Positions 1 through 8,186 are shown, counted from the first letter of the stretch. The stretch: 44,586 nt of DNA from a virus (IMGVR_UViG_3300024344_000033:1-44586); one strand, 5' to 3'. Made by a program: numbers and translations. Notes: generated from the sequence alone by a model not told the origin.

Positions 1-317
1 TCATATGCCACCAAGTTAGGCATAGCACGACGGATTAAGCTGATGAGAACTGGGTCGAAACCAGCAACAGGACCAGCAGCAGTTGCACCACTACTGAAAC
101 CAGCAGCGTTGGTGGTTGAGCCAGTACTATTAGTTGGAGCTGCCTCAGTTAGCATTGAAGTACCAGTTTCAAAGGCACTTTGCTCTCTTAAAAATCTTTC
201 TTGGTTTTCTAGCAGGACGGCGGTAACAGATCTCTTATGTGAATCTGTAATCTTCTCTGAACCTTCATGGTCGAGGAGAGGACCCCACTTTTCCTGCAAC
301 TGTTCTGATTGGAACAT
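1..317 (-). CDS. 23: Major capsid protein gp23, N-terminal part (cut by window edge)
   Basis: This is the first 105 codons of the major head protein, starting MFQSEQLQEKWGPLL; the gene runs off the left end of the window. It follows scaffold gp22 by 46 nt, as in T4. The N-terminal segment of about 58 residues looks like the removable delta peptide of T4 gp23. It ends in MLTE followed by AAPTN (Glu58), which fits the (I/L)-x-E cleavage rule of the gp21 prohead protease. A Gly/Ala/Thr/Ser-rich stretch follows, then FDPVLISLIRRAMPNLVAYD, a hallmark of T4-like capsid proteins just after the cleaved part. I see no Shine-Dalgarno sequence upstream and no clear late promoter in the 46-nt gap, so it may be read from the gp22 transcript. 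The identification is firm, although only about a fifth of the protein is present. Confidence 0.95.
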   Translation of the reverse strand, partial: MFQSEQLQEKWGPLLDHEGSEKITDSHKRSVTAVLLENQERFLREQSAFETGTSMLTEAAPTNSTGSTTNAAGFSSGATAAGPVAGFDPVLISLIRRAMPNLVAY

Positions 318-363
318 TTGCTTTAATTAATTGTGTTTACGTTTGATTTAATGTTAAATTCAG

Positions 364-1515
364 TTACTTGCTAACCATTGACATTGATTTTAGGTATGCA
401 GCCATTGACCTTGAATGTGATTCAGGTGCGGCTTCCATGCCCTCTGAGAGTGTCTCGGTTTTAGCAGTAGTTGGAGCTTTTGCTGAAGGGAAATAAGATT
501 CCTTTAGTGTTTCCAACTTTTCACGATATTCTGTCTCACTTTCAAACTCTACACTTTCAGAAAGTGAAGCAAGTTTCTCCTTCTGGGTGTCTGCAAGACC
601 CTCAGAAACAGAGTCGAAAATGCTCTCTGCTGTTGCCCCCGCTAGGCGTTGGTTAAGCGAAACATTTTTCTCAATTTGCTCATTAAGTTTGGTTTCCATA
701 TCATCTAATTTTTCTACCATACTCTCAAGTACATCATATTTTTCTTCAGGGATTGATACATAATGTTCTTCAAAAAGACCTTTTAGGCCAGTCATAAAGG
801 ACTCGGTGAGTTCTTCTTTAAGACCAGTTTCTACTGCAAGTTGATTCTCAGCGAACCACTCGTCAGCAACATATTCTAGGTAGGAATCAACACGCTCATT
901 AAGAGCACCTTTGATTTCTTTGACTTCCTCAAGGAGTTTTTCATCGTACTCAACTTCAAGAGTTTCCTTAATCTGCACAACTTTAGACTTGATGGCAGAC
1001 TCTAGAATTGTCTTTGCTTTTTCTTTGAACTCTTCGGAAAGTTCTTCACCCTCTACAAGAGCAGTAACATCTTCATCGATGCTTATCTCTGTGAAGTCAG
1101 GTGCTTCGGCAACTACTTCATCTTCAGTAGTTTCCTGTACAACTTCGTCAGTAGCAATCTCATCTTCTGCGATTACTTCTTCTTCAGTTGCTTCAACTTC
1201 TTCGGGAACCTTAACAGGAGTAGCACTTGTTGTTGCTGCTTCTGCTTTAGCGGCGTTTTTGTTTACAACGTCCCTTACTTGCTTAAGTGAACCACCAGGT
1301 TCTTTTAATTTTGCAGAGTCGTTTGTAGGACTAGCATTTTCGGGAGTGGGACCACCTAAATCCTCTACCTGAGCTCCGTTGCCAGGTGTTGTTATGCCAG
1401 AAGCGTTGCTTCCTGCTTTAGGTAGAGCATCTCCAGCTGCTGCATTTGCATTTACGGCAGTCTTGGATTGCTGAACGTCCTCTTCCATGCTTTGTAATTT
1501 TGTGCCACTAGACAT
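364..1515 (-). CDS. 22: Prohead core scaffold protein gp22
   Basis: This is the main internal scaffold on which the capsid assembles; in T4 it is later digested by gp21 and lost from the head. The 383-residue protein is longer than T4 gp22 (269). Residues 1-140 are low-complexity and rich in Ala, Thr, Glu and Asp. From about residue 150 to 330 it is acidic, helical and coiled-coil-like. The segment TEYREKLETLKESYF near residue 330 resembles the C-terminal motif of T4-like gp22. Several L-x-E tripeptides offer cleavage sites for gp21. It lies between gp21 and gp23 as in T4. The ATG is preceded by GGAGA about 10 nt upstream, and a perfect TATAAATA late promoter lies 43 nt before it. The long N-terminal extension has no T4 counterpart. 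Confidence 0.9.
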   Translation of the reverse strand: MSSGTKLQSMEEDVQQSKTAVNANAAAGDALPKAGSNASGITTPGNGAQVEDLGGPTPENASPTNDSAKLKEPGGSLKQVRDVVNKNAAKAEAATTSATPVKVPEEVEATEEEVIAEDEIATDEVVQETTEDEVVAEAPDFTEISIDEDVTALVEGEELSEEFKEKAKTILESAIKSKVVQIKETLEVEYDEKLLEEVKEIKGALNERVDSYLEYVADEWFAENQLAVETGLKEELTESFMTGLKGLFEEHYVSIPEEKYDVLESMVEKLDDMETKLNEQIEKNVSLNQRLAGATAESIFDSVSEGLADTQKEKLASLSESVEFESETEYREKLETLKESYFPSAKAPTTAKTETLSEGMEAAPESHSRSMAAYLKSMSMVSK

Positions 1516-1558
1516 TTGAGTAATCTCCGATTTCCTGTTAGAAGTTAAAATCTATATT

Positions 1559-1566
1559 TATTTATA
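1559..1566 (-). promoter_or_regulatory. Late promoter for gp22 (TATAAATA)
   Basis: The minus strand reads TATAAATA, exactly the T4 late promoter consensus (recognised by gp55 with the sliding clamp in T4). It lies 43 nt before the gp22 ATG, in the 61-nt gap after gp21. Confidence 0.65.
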
Positions 1567-1576
1567 AAGTTTTTGT

Positions 1577-2230
1577 TTACAATGAGTTAATAAACTCATT
1601 AAACAAATTTAATTTATTCTCTTCGAGAGATTTTTGTGATACAAGTGTATCAACTCTCTTTTTCATTTCTTCTGCTTTTCTTTCACGAAGGATAGTACCT
1701 TCCCATACCCATTCCTTACCTTCCATGATACCTTCGACGAAAGCATCAGGTGCAGAAGGATCTGCAACAATGTCAGCAGCAGTCGCTAACATGAAGTCAT
1801 CACTTACAACATTGAATCCTTCTTTGGTTGGTTTCAATGAACCAATACCACGAGAGGACACGCCAAGTTTTACACCTTCACTTAAAAGTGATGATGCAAT
1901 CTTACCCATTGGTGTAGACTCAAGAATTTTTGCCTTACCAATAAAGTTAGAACCAGATTCCCTTAAAGACATAATCTTATGAGAAACTCTGTCGAGATTC
2001 ACCGTTGGACTATCGGGATGACCCAATTCTCCAACTGCTCTTCCTTGAGAAACTTGTTCTTTAATGTATCTGCCCACTTCTTTTTGAAGTGTTTCCATTG
2101 GATACATTCTACCATTACGGTTTTTAATGTTTCCTTGAAGGAAAACTCCCTCAATATACAAAGACTTCTTACCGTTTTTTGATTCAGTAAGAATTTTAAT
2201 GTCTTCGATTTCTTCTCTAATGAGTTTCAT
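1577..2230 (-). CDS. 21: Prohead core scaffold and protease gp21
   Basis: This is the prohead maturation protease (T4 gp21, serine peptidase of the herpesvirus-assemblin-like group), which cleaves scaffold and capsid proteins after (I/L)-x-E. Length is 217 residues against 212 in T4. Visible landmarks are YIEGVFLQGNIKNRNGRMYP (residues 25-44), GELGHP with the putative catalytic His71, GVSSRGIGSL with the putative nucleophile Ser125/126, and an AADIVADPSAPDAF block (151-164) matching T4 VDAVWGPSAPDAW. The ATG has GGAGG about 10 nt upstream, inside the end of the preceding gene. It starts 6 nt after the 204-residue gene, so the two are probably translated together. All expected catalytic motifs are present. 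Confidence 0.95.
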   Translation of the reverse strand: MKLIREEIEDIKILTESKNGKKSLYIEGVFLQGNIKNRNGRMYPMETLQKEVGRYIKEQVSQGRAVGELGHPDSPTVNLDRVSHKIMSLRESGSNFIGKAKILESTPMGKIASSLLSEGVKLGVSSRGIGSLKPTKEGFNVVSDDFMLATAADIVADPSAPDAFVEGIMEGKEWVWEGTILRERKAEEMKKRVDTLVSQKSLEENKLNLFNEFINSL

Positions 2231-2236
2231 CGGGAA

Positions 2237-2851
2237 TCAACCTCCAGTAATTTGAACTTGTTGCATGTAAACCGAACCTTCAACCCCACCAGTAAATGCA
2301 CTAATATTAAATGCACTCCTTGCTACCAAGGTATTACCTGTAGTCAATGCGGTTTGGATACCAGCAGTTTGAGTGTTTTGAGATATAAAATCACCAGTTA
2401 CAGTTACCTTGTCAGTAAAACTATCAAGAACTCGATGAATCTGAACACTTTGAACATAAAGAACCTTAAGGTTCCAATAAGTTTGATCCTGAGTTGAAGC
2501 AGCTCCTGTTACAACTTCTAATCCTATAAGACTACCTGCTTTCAATTGGTTTCCATATCCTTCAGGAACAGTAAGAGTACAAATTCCTACAGCACCTGCT
2601 TGAACACGAGGAATAGTAACCTCATTAATAGGTTGAGATACTGGTTTACCAATACTTATTACTTCTGGTTGCTGATTAGTAACAACAGTATTACTAACAA
2701 CCGCCGTTGGAAATGTACCAATAGCAACATGTGCTGTTGGTATTCCAGTAACAACTCTAAGATAGGGTGTCTTTTGAGCAATACAGAAGGTACGAGTGGC
2801 AGTTGATGCTGCGGTTATATTAAAACCAGTCCCTACGCCGATAAATGCCAT
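2237..2851 (-). CDS. Unknown protein in the head cluster (204 aa), probably structural
   Basis: I do not recognise this protein. It is 204 residues, rich in Thr, Val, Gly, Ala and Ile, with no signal peptide or membrane segment. It starts MAFIGVGTGFN and reads like a beta-rich virion protein; residues 45-180 suggest alternating strands. The G-V-G-T word near the start is shared with the baseplate giants of this window. It sits between the gp67-like core peptide and gp21, where T4 has gene 68, but it does not look like gp68, which is small and helical. It has its own perfect late promoter 26 nt upstream and lies 6 nt before gp21, so it is expected to be made late and abundantly. A capsid accessory or decoration role is an inference from context only. 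Confidence 0.75.
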   Translation of the reverse strand: MAFIGVGTGFNITAASTATRTFCIAQKTPYLRVVTGIPTAHVAIGTFPTAVVSNTVVTNQQPEVISIGKPVSQPINEVTIPRVQAGAVGICTLTVPEGYGNQLKAGSLIGLEVVTGAASTQDQTYWNLKVLYVQSVQIHRVLDSFTDKVTVTGDFISQNTQTAGIQTALTTGNTLVARSAFNISAFTGGVEGSVYMQQVQITGG

Positions 2852-2877
2852 TATAGATAAAAGTTCATTGTCTTATT

Positions 2878-2885
2878 TATTTATA
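2878..2885 (-). promoter_or_regulatory. Late promoter for the 204-aa gene and gp21 (TATAAATA)
   Basis: A perfect TATAAATA on the minus strand lies 26 nt before the ATG of the 204-residue gene, just upstream of the end of the gp67-like gene. Confidence 0.65.
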
Positions 2886-2886
2886 A

Positions 2887-3153
2887 TTACTCTTCGCCAG
2901 GTGCTTCTGAATCCATTTCAGCAGCAACTTCTCCACTTATATTAGCAGCAGCATCTGCAACCGCAGCAGCTTCATCACCAAAGGTATCAGCAGCTACATC
3001 AGGTTTAAAATTATCTACTCTTTCTGCTGATTTAGCAAAAAGCATATCTTTAATCCTATCACTAATTGTTGCAGGAGACTCGTCAGCAATAATCATATCC
3101 ATTAGTTCTTGCTGGACATCATTTCCTTGGACTTCATTTTCAGTATCAGGCAT
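2887..3153 (-). CDS. 67: Prohead core protein gp67-like
   Basis: This is a small acidic protein of 88 residues, rich in Asp, Glu and Ala, with no Cys. It starts MPDTENEVQGNDVQQELMDM. Residues 15-60 look helical (ISDRIKDMLFAKSAERVDNF), and the C-terminal third is an Ala/Glu/Asp tail ending SEAPGEE. Its size, acidity and place between portal gp20 and protease gp21 match T4 gp67, an internal core protein processed by gp21 into an internal peptide. The sequence is too short and biased to prove homology, so a generic cyanophage head-core protein is the alternative. No Shine-Dalgarno is apparent; an AATAAATA motif lies 31 nt upstream. Confidence 0.6.
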   Translation of the reverse strand: MPDTENEVQGNDVQQELMDMIIADESPATISDRIKDMLFAKSAERVDNFKPDVAADTFGDEAAAVADAAANISGEVAAEMDSEAPGEE

Positions 3154-3184
3154 TGTAATTAATAGTTAAGTTAGTAATCTTTAA

Positions 3185-3192
3185 TATTTATT
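3185..3192 (-). promoter_or_regulatory. Late promoter for the gp67-like gene (AATAAATA)
   Basis: The minus strand reads AATAAATA, a one-base variant of the T4 late consensus, 31 nt before the ATG. It touches the end of the 92-residue gene. Confidence 0.5.
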
Positions 3193-3470
3193 TAGGTTTC
3201 TTCACTACTAGATGTAGTGTCTTCTACCTCATGATGGGAAAAGTTATAATCAGAGATCATAGAGAATAATTTTCCTCTATACCAATTGAGGAATTCCATC
3301 TCCTCTGGTGGTCTACCTCCATTATATTTTTCCCAGTTAGATTGGTAATGAGATAGTGAACTATAAATCATTCTTACTTCTCTTATATTCAATCGTTGTT
3401 CAGCCCACCAATTTAAATCATCTTCTTCTCTACAAAAATCATACTCGTCTTTCTTTCCTCCAACACTCAC
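3192..3470 (-). CDS. Small conserved-looking unknown protein after the portal gene (92 aa)
   Basis: I do not recognise this 92-residue protein. It starts at GTG, overlapping the TAG stop of gp20 by one base (TAGTG), so it is translationally coupled to the portal. It is rich in Trp, Tyr and Glu (DDLNWWAEQRLNIREV near residue 16, EFLNWYRGKLF near 58) and ends in an acidic Ser/Thr/Glu tail. The middle is predicted to be helical, with no membrane segment or Cys motif. The position between genes 20 and 67 suggests a head-assembly or portal-associated role, but the sequence gives no direct evidence. Coupling to gp20, tight packing and frame integrity support it as a real gene. Confidence 0.7.
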   Translation of the reverse strand: MSVGGKKDEYDFCREEDDLNWWAEQRLNIREVRMIYSSLSHYQSNWEKYNGGRPPEEMEFLNWYRGKLFSMISDYNFSHHEVEDTTSSSEET

Positions 3471-5170
3471 TAGATCTCCCCACCTCGTGGTTTGACTATA
3501 CCTGCTTCTTGATCCATTGTTTTTGCATTAACATCAGTAGCACGTAAACCAGCATCGGGTTCTACTCCTCCAACAGGAGCACCTAATTCTCCTGCCATTC
3601 CACCATCCATTGGCATTCCAGTAGTAGGATCAATCATCATTTCAGCAGGATCAGGAATAGTGCCATCTGCAATTTCTTTCTTCATAAGTTTATCCTGTTC
3701 AATAATCTCCTCATCAGTTTGACGAAGGATCTTACGTCTTAGATAATCCTGTGAAAAATACTTTCCAAGATATGGTTCAGCAGCAGCAACCATAGTTAAT
3801 CTTTCATTTAATAACTCAGAATCTTTTAATTCTGCAAAATGATTATCATATAAGAAGTCATATTGTATATGCTCACTCATAATATCCCAGTCTTCTGGGG
3901 TAATTATATTCTTAAGAAGTAATTGAGTCTTAAGAAGATCGTTGAATAAAGTAGAAAATCTCTTTCTTAAACGTGCAACAAACTTACTAAATTTAACCTC
4001 ATCTCTCAATATCTCAGAGGATCTTCCGAGGTTAAATCCTCCTTCTCCGTCCATTCTTGATGGGGGTACATTGAGCGACCTATATAATTTCTTTTTGAAG
4101 TACTCAATATCCGTGATCTCTCCAAGGTTTTGACCTCCTGGAAGAGTAGAAATTTCAGTACCACGACCTCCTTCCCTTCTAGGGAGCCAGAAATCTTCAA
4201 GCATTGCCATGTACTTCTTGTCATCTTTCACTTCTCCTGTATCGGCATTGTAGACAAGTTTATTCCGATATCTCATCATTACATCTCTGAGATATTGCTC
4301 TGCCTTTACCTTAGGTAAGTTTCCGACATCAATATAGAAAATTCTTCTTTCTGGTGCTCTGGATAATCTGTATATAACTAAACTATCCTCAATCATCCTA
4401 AGTTGATTAAGGGATTTGATTGATTTATGTAGATAAGAAAGGACTGATCCTTTATTTCTATCTACTAATCCAGATGTACAATATGCAATTGATTCCTTTG
4501 TCATCTTTATTCCACCCATTCCACCTAACTGTGCTGGACTTCCAACAGGATAGGATTGTTTAGGACTGTAAATAAAGAATTCGTCTAATTCAGGAAACTC
4601 AAAATCTTCTGGATTATCACTCTTGGGTACATATTGCTTATACTTATCACTTTCTTTCTTCTTTTGTTTACGTACATAACGCATTTTCATTGCGTCGATA
4701 TAACGTAACTCTTCAATACCATTCTGAGGATTTTTTAAATCAATCACTTTATGGTAATAAAGTCTGCCATCAATATACCAATTCCTATAGATTTCATGTG
4801 CTTTCGCATCAAAATCTAATAATTCTTTGATATATTTAAATTCATCTCTAATTTTATTCTTAATGCCATCACTAGCTCTAAGATTAGAGAGTTCAATTTC
4901 AACAGGAGAATCATGAGTATCTGCAACAATTGCTTCATTAACAATGTCTTCAATAGCACTATCACACTCAGGGTGTAATGACATCTCCCGATATCTTTTA
5001 ATTAATTCAAACTCTGTTCTATATACACCTTCTATATCAACATAGGATCCAAAAAATCCACTACTCATATAATGCTCTACCCCGTCCGCATCATTAGGCG
5101 GTACGGGGGAAACGGCATCCTTTGGTAATGTGTCAGCGTCCTCAATAGAGAACCCAAATAATTTTGCCAT
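3470..5170 (-). CDS. 20: Portal vertex protein gp20
   Basis: This is the dodecameric portal at the unique head vertex, which nucleates prohead assembly, docks the gp16/gp17 packaging motor and later joins the neck. It has 566 residues against 524 in T4. Hallmarks of T4-like portals include SRAPERRIFYIDVGNLPK (about 270-290), a DFWLPRREGGRGTEISTLPG block (about 328-348), YFKKKLYRSLNVPPSR (about 356) and GGFNLGRSSEILRDEVKF (about 377-394). The Gly/Pro/Met-rich C-terminal tail (from about 510) is longer than in T4. No Shine-Dalgarno precedes the ATG. A late-promoter variant, ACTAAATA, lies 31 nt upstream inside an inverted repeat. Confidence 0.97.
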   Translation of the reverse strand: MAKLFGFSIEDADTLPKDAVSPVPPNDADGVEHYMSSGFFGSYVDIEGVYRTEFELIKRYREMSLHPECDSAIEDIVNEAIVADTHDSPVEIELSNLRASDGIKNKIRDEFKYIKELLDFDAKAHEIYRNWYIDGRLYYHKVIDLKNPQNGIEELRYIDAMKMRYVRKQKKKESDKYKQYVPKSDNPEDFEFPELDEFFIYSPKQSYPVGSPAQLGGMGGIKMTKESIAYCTSGLVDRNKGSVLSYLHKSIKSLNQLRMIEDSLVIYRLSRAPERRIFYIDVGNLPKVKAEQYLRDVMMRYRNKLVYNADTGEVKDDKKYMAMLEDFWLPRREGGRGTEISTLPGGQNLGEITDIEYFKKKLYRSLNVPPSRMDGEGGFNLGRSSEILRDEVKFSKFVARLRKRFSTLFNDLLKTQLLLKNIITPEDWDIMSEHIQYDFLYDNHFAELKDSELLNERLTMVAAAEPYLGKYFSQDYLRRKILRQTDEEIIEQDKLMKKEIADGTIPDPAEMMIDPTTGMPMDGGMAGELGAPVGGVEPDAGLRATDVNAKTMDQEAGIVKPRGGEI

Positions 5171-5186
5171 AATTTAGAACTGAAGT

Positions 5187-5216
5187 CTAATTAACTAATT
5201 CTATTTAGTTAGTTAG
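5187..5216. repeat. Inverted repeat in the gp19-gp20 gap
   Basis: On the plus strand CTAATTAACTAA (5187-5198) and TTAGTTAGTTAG (5205-5216) are inverted copies with one mismatch around a 6-nt spacer. The repeat overlaps the gp20 late-promoter variant. It is AT-rich and has no U-tract, so it does not look like a strong terminator. Confidence 0.5.
5202..5209 (-). promoter_or_regulatory. Possible late promoter for gp20 (ACTAAATA)
   Basis: The minus strand reads ACTAAATA, a CTAAATA-type variant of the late motif, 31 nt before the gp20 ATG. The spacing matches the better motifs in this window, but it departs from NATAAATA at one core base. Confidence 0.4.
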
Positions 5217-5228
5217 ATTATGTCAAGT

Positions 5229-5834
5229 TTATCCTCTTGGAGGTGTAATAGCACCTGCCTCATATTTAATAATAATAGATTGTACTGCAAATTCTACATC
5301 GAATTCTTCAATGGTATCACCACTTTCATATGATAAAGCAATGTCACCAACAGTTACAGGCCAAATATCTTGGAATTGATATTCTGCTAGAATTTTTCTG
5401 TCATCGGCGTTAGTAGTCACTCCTTTTGCAGGTGACTTACTACCTCTACCCAATTGCTGAACATAACCTTGCCTCATATAACTATTGGGGTCTGTAACTC
5501 CAGTGTTATTTTCAAGATTTAAAATACCTTCACTCCACTTCTCCATTGCTCTTCTGATGGCAAAGTTCTCATCATTAATAACGGTTACAGTCCAATTATC
5601 AATTGTTCTGTCTCCTGCAACCTTAAATTGACGACCTCTAAATGGTACATCAATAGAAGCAATATTTTGAGCAGGTAAGTTTGATGCTTTACATAAGAAT
5701 TCAAAGTTTTCTTGTGTAGTCGCATTCCAATTTGTTGCGAATGGAAGATCTGGGATTCTTACATTGAATAAATTGGGTCTTGCACCTCCTCCTAAGAGTC
5801 GGGATTTAAAATCCGAGAGTTTTTTGACTGCCAT
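5229..5834 (-). CDS. 19: Tail tube protein gp19
   Basis: This is the tail tube monomer, which stacks as hexamers inside the sheath and carries DNA during injection. It has 201 residues against 163 in T4. The N-terminus MAVKKLSDFKSRLLGGGARP and the segments NLFNVRIPDLP, FLCKASNLPAQNIASIDVPF (residues 46-65) and GRQFKVAGDRTIDNWTVTVI (67-86) are characteristic of the T4-like tube fold, related to Hcp and gpV. The extra length lies mostly in the 105-150 loop and the C-terminus. A strong Shine-Dalgarno, AGGAGGAA, precedes the ATG by about 8 nt and suits a very abundant protein. It follows sheath gp18 by 38 nt with a CTAAATA-type late motif between them. Confidence 0.96.
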   Translation of the reverse strand: MAVKKLSDFKSRLLGGGARPNLFNVRIPDLPFATNWNATTQENFEFLCKASNLPAQNIASIDVPFRGRQFKVAGDRTIDNWTVTVINDENFAIRRAMEKWSEGILNLENNTGVTDPNSYMRQGYVQQLGRGSKSPAKGVTTNADDRKILAEYQFQDIWPVTVGDIALSYESGDTIEEFDVEFAVQSIIIKYEAGAITPPRG

Positions 5835-5856
5835 TGTTAGTGTTCCTCCTGTTTGT

Positions 5857-5864
5857 TATTTAGA
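5857..5864 (-). promoter_or_regulatory. Possible late promoter for gp19 (TCTAAATA)
   Basis: The minus strand reads TCTAAATA, 22 nt before the gp19 ATG. It shares the CTAAATA core with the motif before gp20 and lies at the usual distance. Confidence 0.4.
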
Positions 5865-5872
5865 TATTAAAA

Positions 5873-8155
5873 TTAAACTCTACCAGCCACTTCTTCAAAG
5901 CTAATACCTGTACGGGTAGCAACGAAGGTTAGTGTTACGTAGTTGATTGACTTGGTAGGCTTCAGGAAGATGTCTGCACGGAATTCATTATTATCGATGA
6001 CATCAGGGGTGTTATTTGTTGTATCGCAAATAACTAGGAATCCATAAAGTCCTCTCTTAGCCTGAACATCACGAAGATAAGGTTCAACGATATTACGGAA
6101 GTTTGCCCGTGTGATTTCATCGTTGAGTTCAAAGAGTTGAGCCTCTGCTGCACTTTCAAGTGCTTGCTCGACTGTTAGGAATAGGCGACGAACATTGATT
6201 CTGTCAAAGGCAGAAGCATATGCAAGTCCAGTTTTATCTCCGAAGAGAAGTGTTCCTGTTCCTGATTGTGTAATAACAGAGTTAACTCTTTGTGGATAAA
6301 GAATGTCTCTCTGTGCTTTATCTGGGTTGTATGCTAGTTTAACAGCATTATTAAGAATACCACGCTGTTGTCCTGCAGGTGAGAACCAAGGATATGCCTC
6401 GATTGCAGTTCTAGTCATTAGACCAGCAATGTCTCCATTACATGGAATATAACGGAACTTATTATTAAATCTATCATAAGTGTACTTATAACCACTATCG
6501 AATACTGCGTAAGAAGAAGAACTTAATGCACTGAAGTAATCAATTAGGTTATTTGTTTGAGTATCGCTATTTGTAACACCAACAAGATCTGCTCTATGTG
6601 GTCCAACAGTAGCAACACAATCCTTTCTCGCTCCTGCGATAGAGATTAGTTTGTTTGCTTTTGCCTGTGATTCTGCTTTAGTTGAACAACCAGGACCCAT
6701 GATGAGGTAATCAACCGCAACATTGTCTTTATTGTCAAACTCTTCATAAGCAGTCATCAAATCTCCAAGAGATACACTGAATCCACCATGCGTGGTTCCT
6801 GCACCTAATTGAGTATTAAGAGAATAATCATTACCACCGATTAGTTTGTAACCAACGTTACCAATTGCGTTAAAGGTAACTCCTTGTGCATCAAGACCCC
6901 ATGTACCATCATTAGTTGGTATTGGTGTTCCTTGACCACCACTAGATGTAGAGAATCCAGTTGCTACAGGTGTAGTGTTATGGAATGTATCATCTGTTTC
7001 GCCAGGATTACCACCTGCATAGATGTATGCTGAATTGTCCGCAACAAACTGTTCGTAGAATGTCTTCTCAGGAGCATTAGTGCCAGATATGGCATCTTTT
7101 GCTTTTGAAAGATTAGTCCACTTCTCAAGAAGATTACCCTTAATACCAGTAATTCTTCCATCATCATCTACAACTGCAATGTGAAGACCATCACCTTCTG
7201 AATTTCTATCTCTAGCATATCCGCTACTTACAGGTCTTGCAGCAACTGACTTCCAACTAATTGTAGAATTAGTAAGATTTAAATTCTGTTGATCGTACCA
7301 ATCTTCAACACCCGTTCCACTGTTTAGAGTTGAATTAGATAAAGTCGATCCGTAACCACCAAGGTTATTAGAAAGACCTGTTGCTCCACTAAACCAAACA
7401 ACTGATCCAGTTGTAAATGCAGAACCTACATTTCCTTCTGCATAATCGATTAATGTAGTAGTTGATCCACTACCTACTGTTTCTACACGACAAACAATCT
7501 TAACATCTACAGTACTGTTTGCACCAATAGCAGTGTCTGTTTTAACACCAGTAACAATTCCTTTAAGGAAACCAGTGAATGCATTAGCAGTACCAACACC
7601 AGCAACTGTGTAACCTGCAATCGCAGCAGTAACAGCAGCACCAACTGTAGCACCTACACCAGCAAGACTAACTGTGCTAACACCAATTGTTTGATCTGCA
7701 AAGTCGTCAATAAAGCAAACTTTTAATCCATTCGCCCAAGAACCAGGGTTCTTAGCAGCATATGAGAAGTTAGTTGCATCTGAATGACTTGTTATATAAT
7801 CATCGTAATTATCAATTCTTCCTGATCCTATCATGGAGACGGAAGCAACACCAACACCAGAGTTAGCGTTACCGAATATTAGTCCACCACCTGCTCTAAC
7901 TACTTTTAATACTCCACCATATGTGAGGTATGAAGATGCTGCCATCCAATACTCATATTGAGCATCTGCTTCTTGTGGTTTACCAAATACGTTTATTAAA
8001 TCTTGCTCTGTGGCAATATCTGTTGGTTCATTAACAGGTCCTTGAACAAAAGGAGCAGCAATTGCACCAATATTATCTAAGACGTTTTCTGCTCTTCCTA
8101 CTGTTAGGTCAACCTCCCTAATCAGTACTCCAGGAGATAATTGTGGAGTTGCCAT
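5873..8155 (-). CDS. 18: Contractile tail sheath protein gp18
   Basis: This is the sheath monomer, which polymerises around the gp19 tube and contracts on infection. It has 760 residues against 659 in T4. The N-terminus MATPQLSPGVLIREVDLT matches the LSPGxxxxE start of sheath proteins. NEPTDIATEQDLINVFGKP (43-61) and the C-terminal blocks SAFDRINVRRLFLTVE, VICDTTNNTPDVIDNNEFRA and SINYVTLTFVATRTG align clearly with T4 gp18, including its conserved C-terminal domain used for inter-subunit contacts. Residues 155-320 form an enlarged Gly/Ala/Thr/Val-rich section in the region corresponding to the variable outer domains of T4 sheath. GGAAA precedes the ATG and an AATAAATA late motif lies 31 nt upstream. 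Confidence 0.97.
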   Translation of the reverse strand: MATPQLSPGVLIREVDLTVGRAENVLDNIGAIAAPFVQGPVNEPTDIATEQDLINVFGKPQEADAQYEYWMAASSYLTYGGVLKVVRAGGGLIFGNANSGVGVASVSMIGSGRIDNYDDYITSHSDATNFSYAAKNPGSWANGLKVCFIDDFADQTIGVSTVSLAGVGATVGAAVTAAIAGYTVAGVGTANAFTGFLKGIVTGVKTDTAIGANSTVDVKIVCRVETVGSGSTTTLIDYAEGNVGSAFTTGSVVWFSGATGLSNNLGGYGSTLSNSTLNSGTGVEDWYDQQNLNLTNSTISWKSVAARPVSSGYARDRNSEGDGLHIAVVDDDGRITGIKGNLLEKWTNLSKAKDAISGTNAPEKTFYEQFVADNSAYIYAGGNPGETDDTFHNTTPVATGFSTSSGGQGTPIPTNDGTWGLDAQGVTFNAIGNVGYKLIGGNDYSLNTQLGAGTTHGGFSVSLGDLMTAYEEFDNKDNVAVDYLIMGPGCSTKAESQAKANKLISIAGARKDCVATVGPHRADLVGVTNSDTQTNNLIDYFSALSSSSYAVFDSGYKYTYDRFNNKFRYIPCNGDIAGLMTRTAIEAYPWFSPAGQQRGILNNAVKLAYNPDKAQRDILYPQRVNSVITQSGTGTLLFGDKTGLAYASAFDRINVRRLFLTVEQALESAAEAQLFELNDEITRANFRNIVEPYLRDVQAKRGLYGFLVICDTTNNTPDVIDNNEFRADIFLKPTKSINYVTLTFVATRTGISFEEVAGRV

Positions 8156-8186
8156 GTGTTTTTCCGAATCTCAGTTATCTAGAAAT

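Noticed and set aside
911-1372. Plus-strand open frame of 153 codons, rich in Ser and Thr
   Set aside because: It lies wholly inside gp22 on the opposite strand; its Ser/Thr richness is the mirror of the Glu/Ala-rich scaffold codons, and it has no promoter or ribosome binding site.
4006-4224. Second minus-strand open frame of 72 codons within the portal gene
   Set aside because: It is in another frame of gp20, which is clearly coding across this interval with conserved portal motifs.
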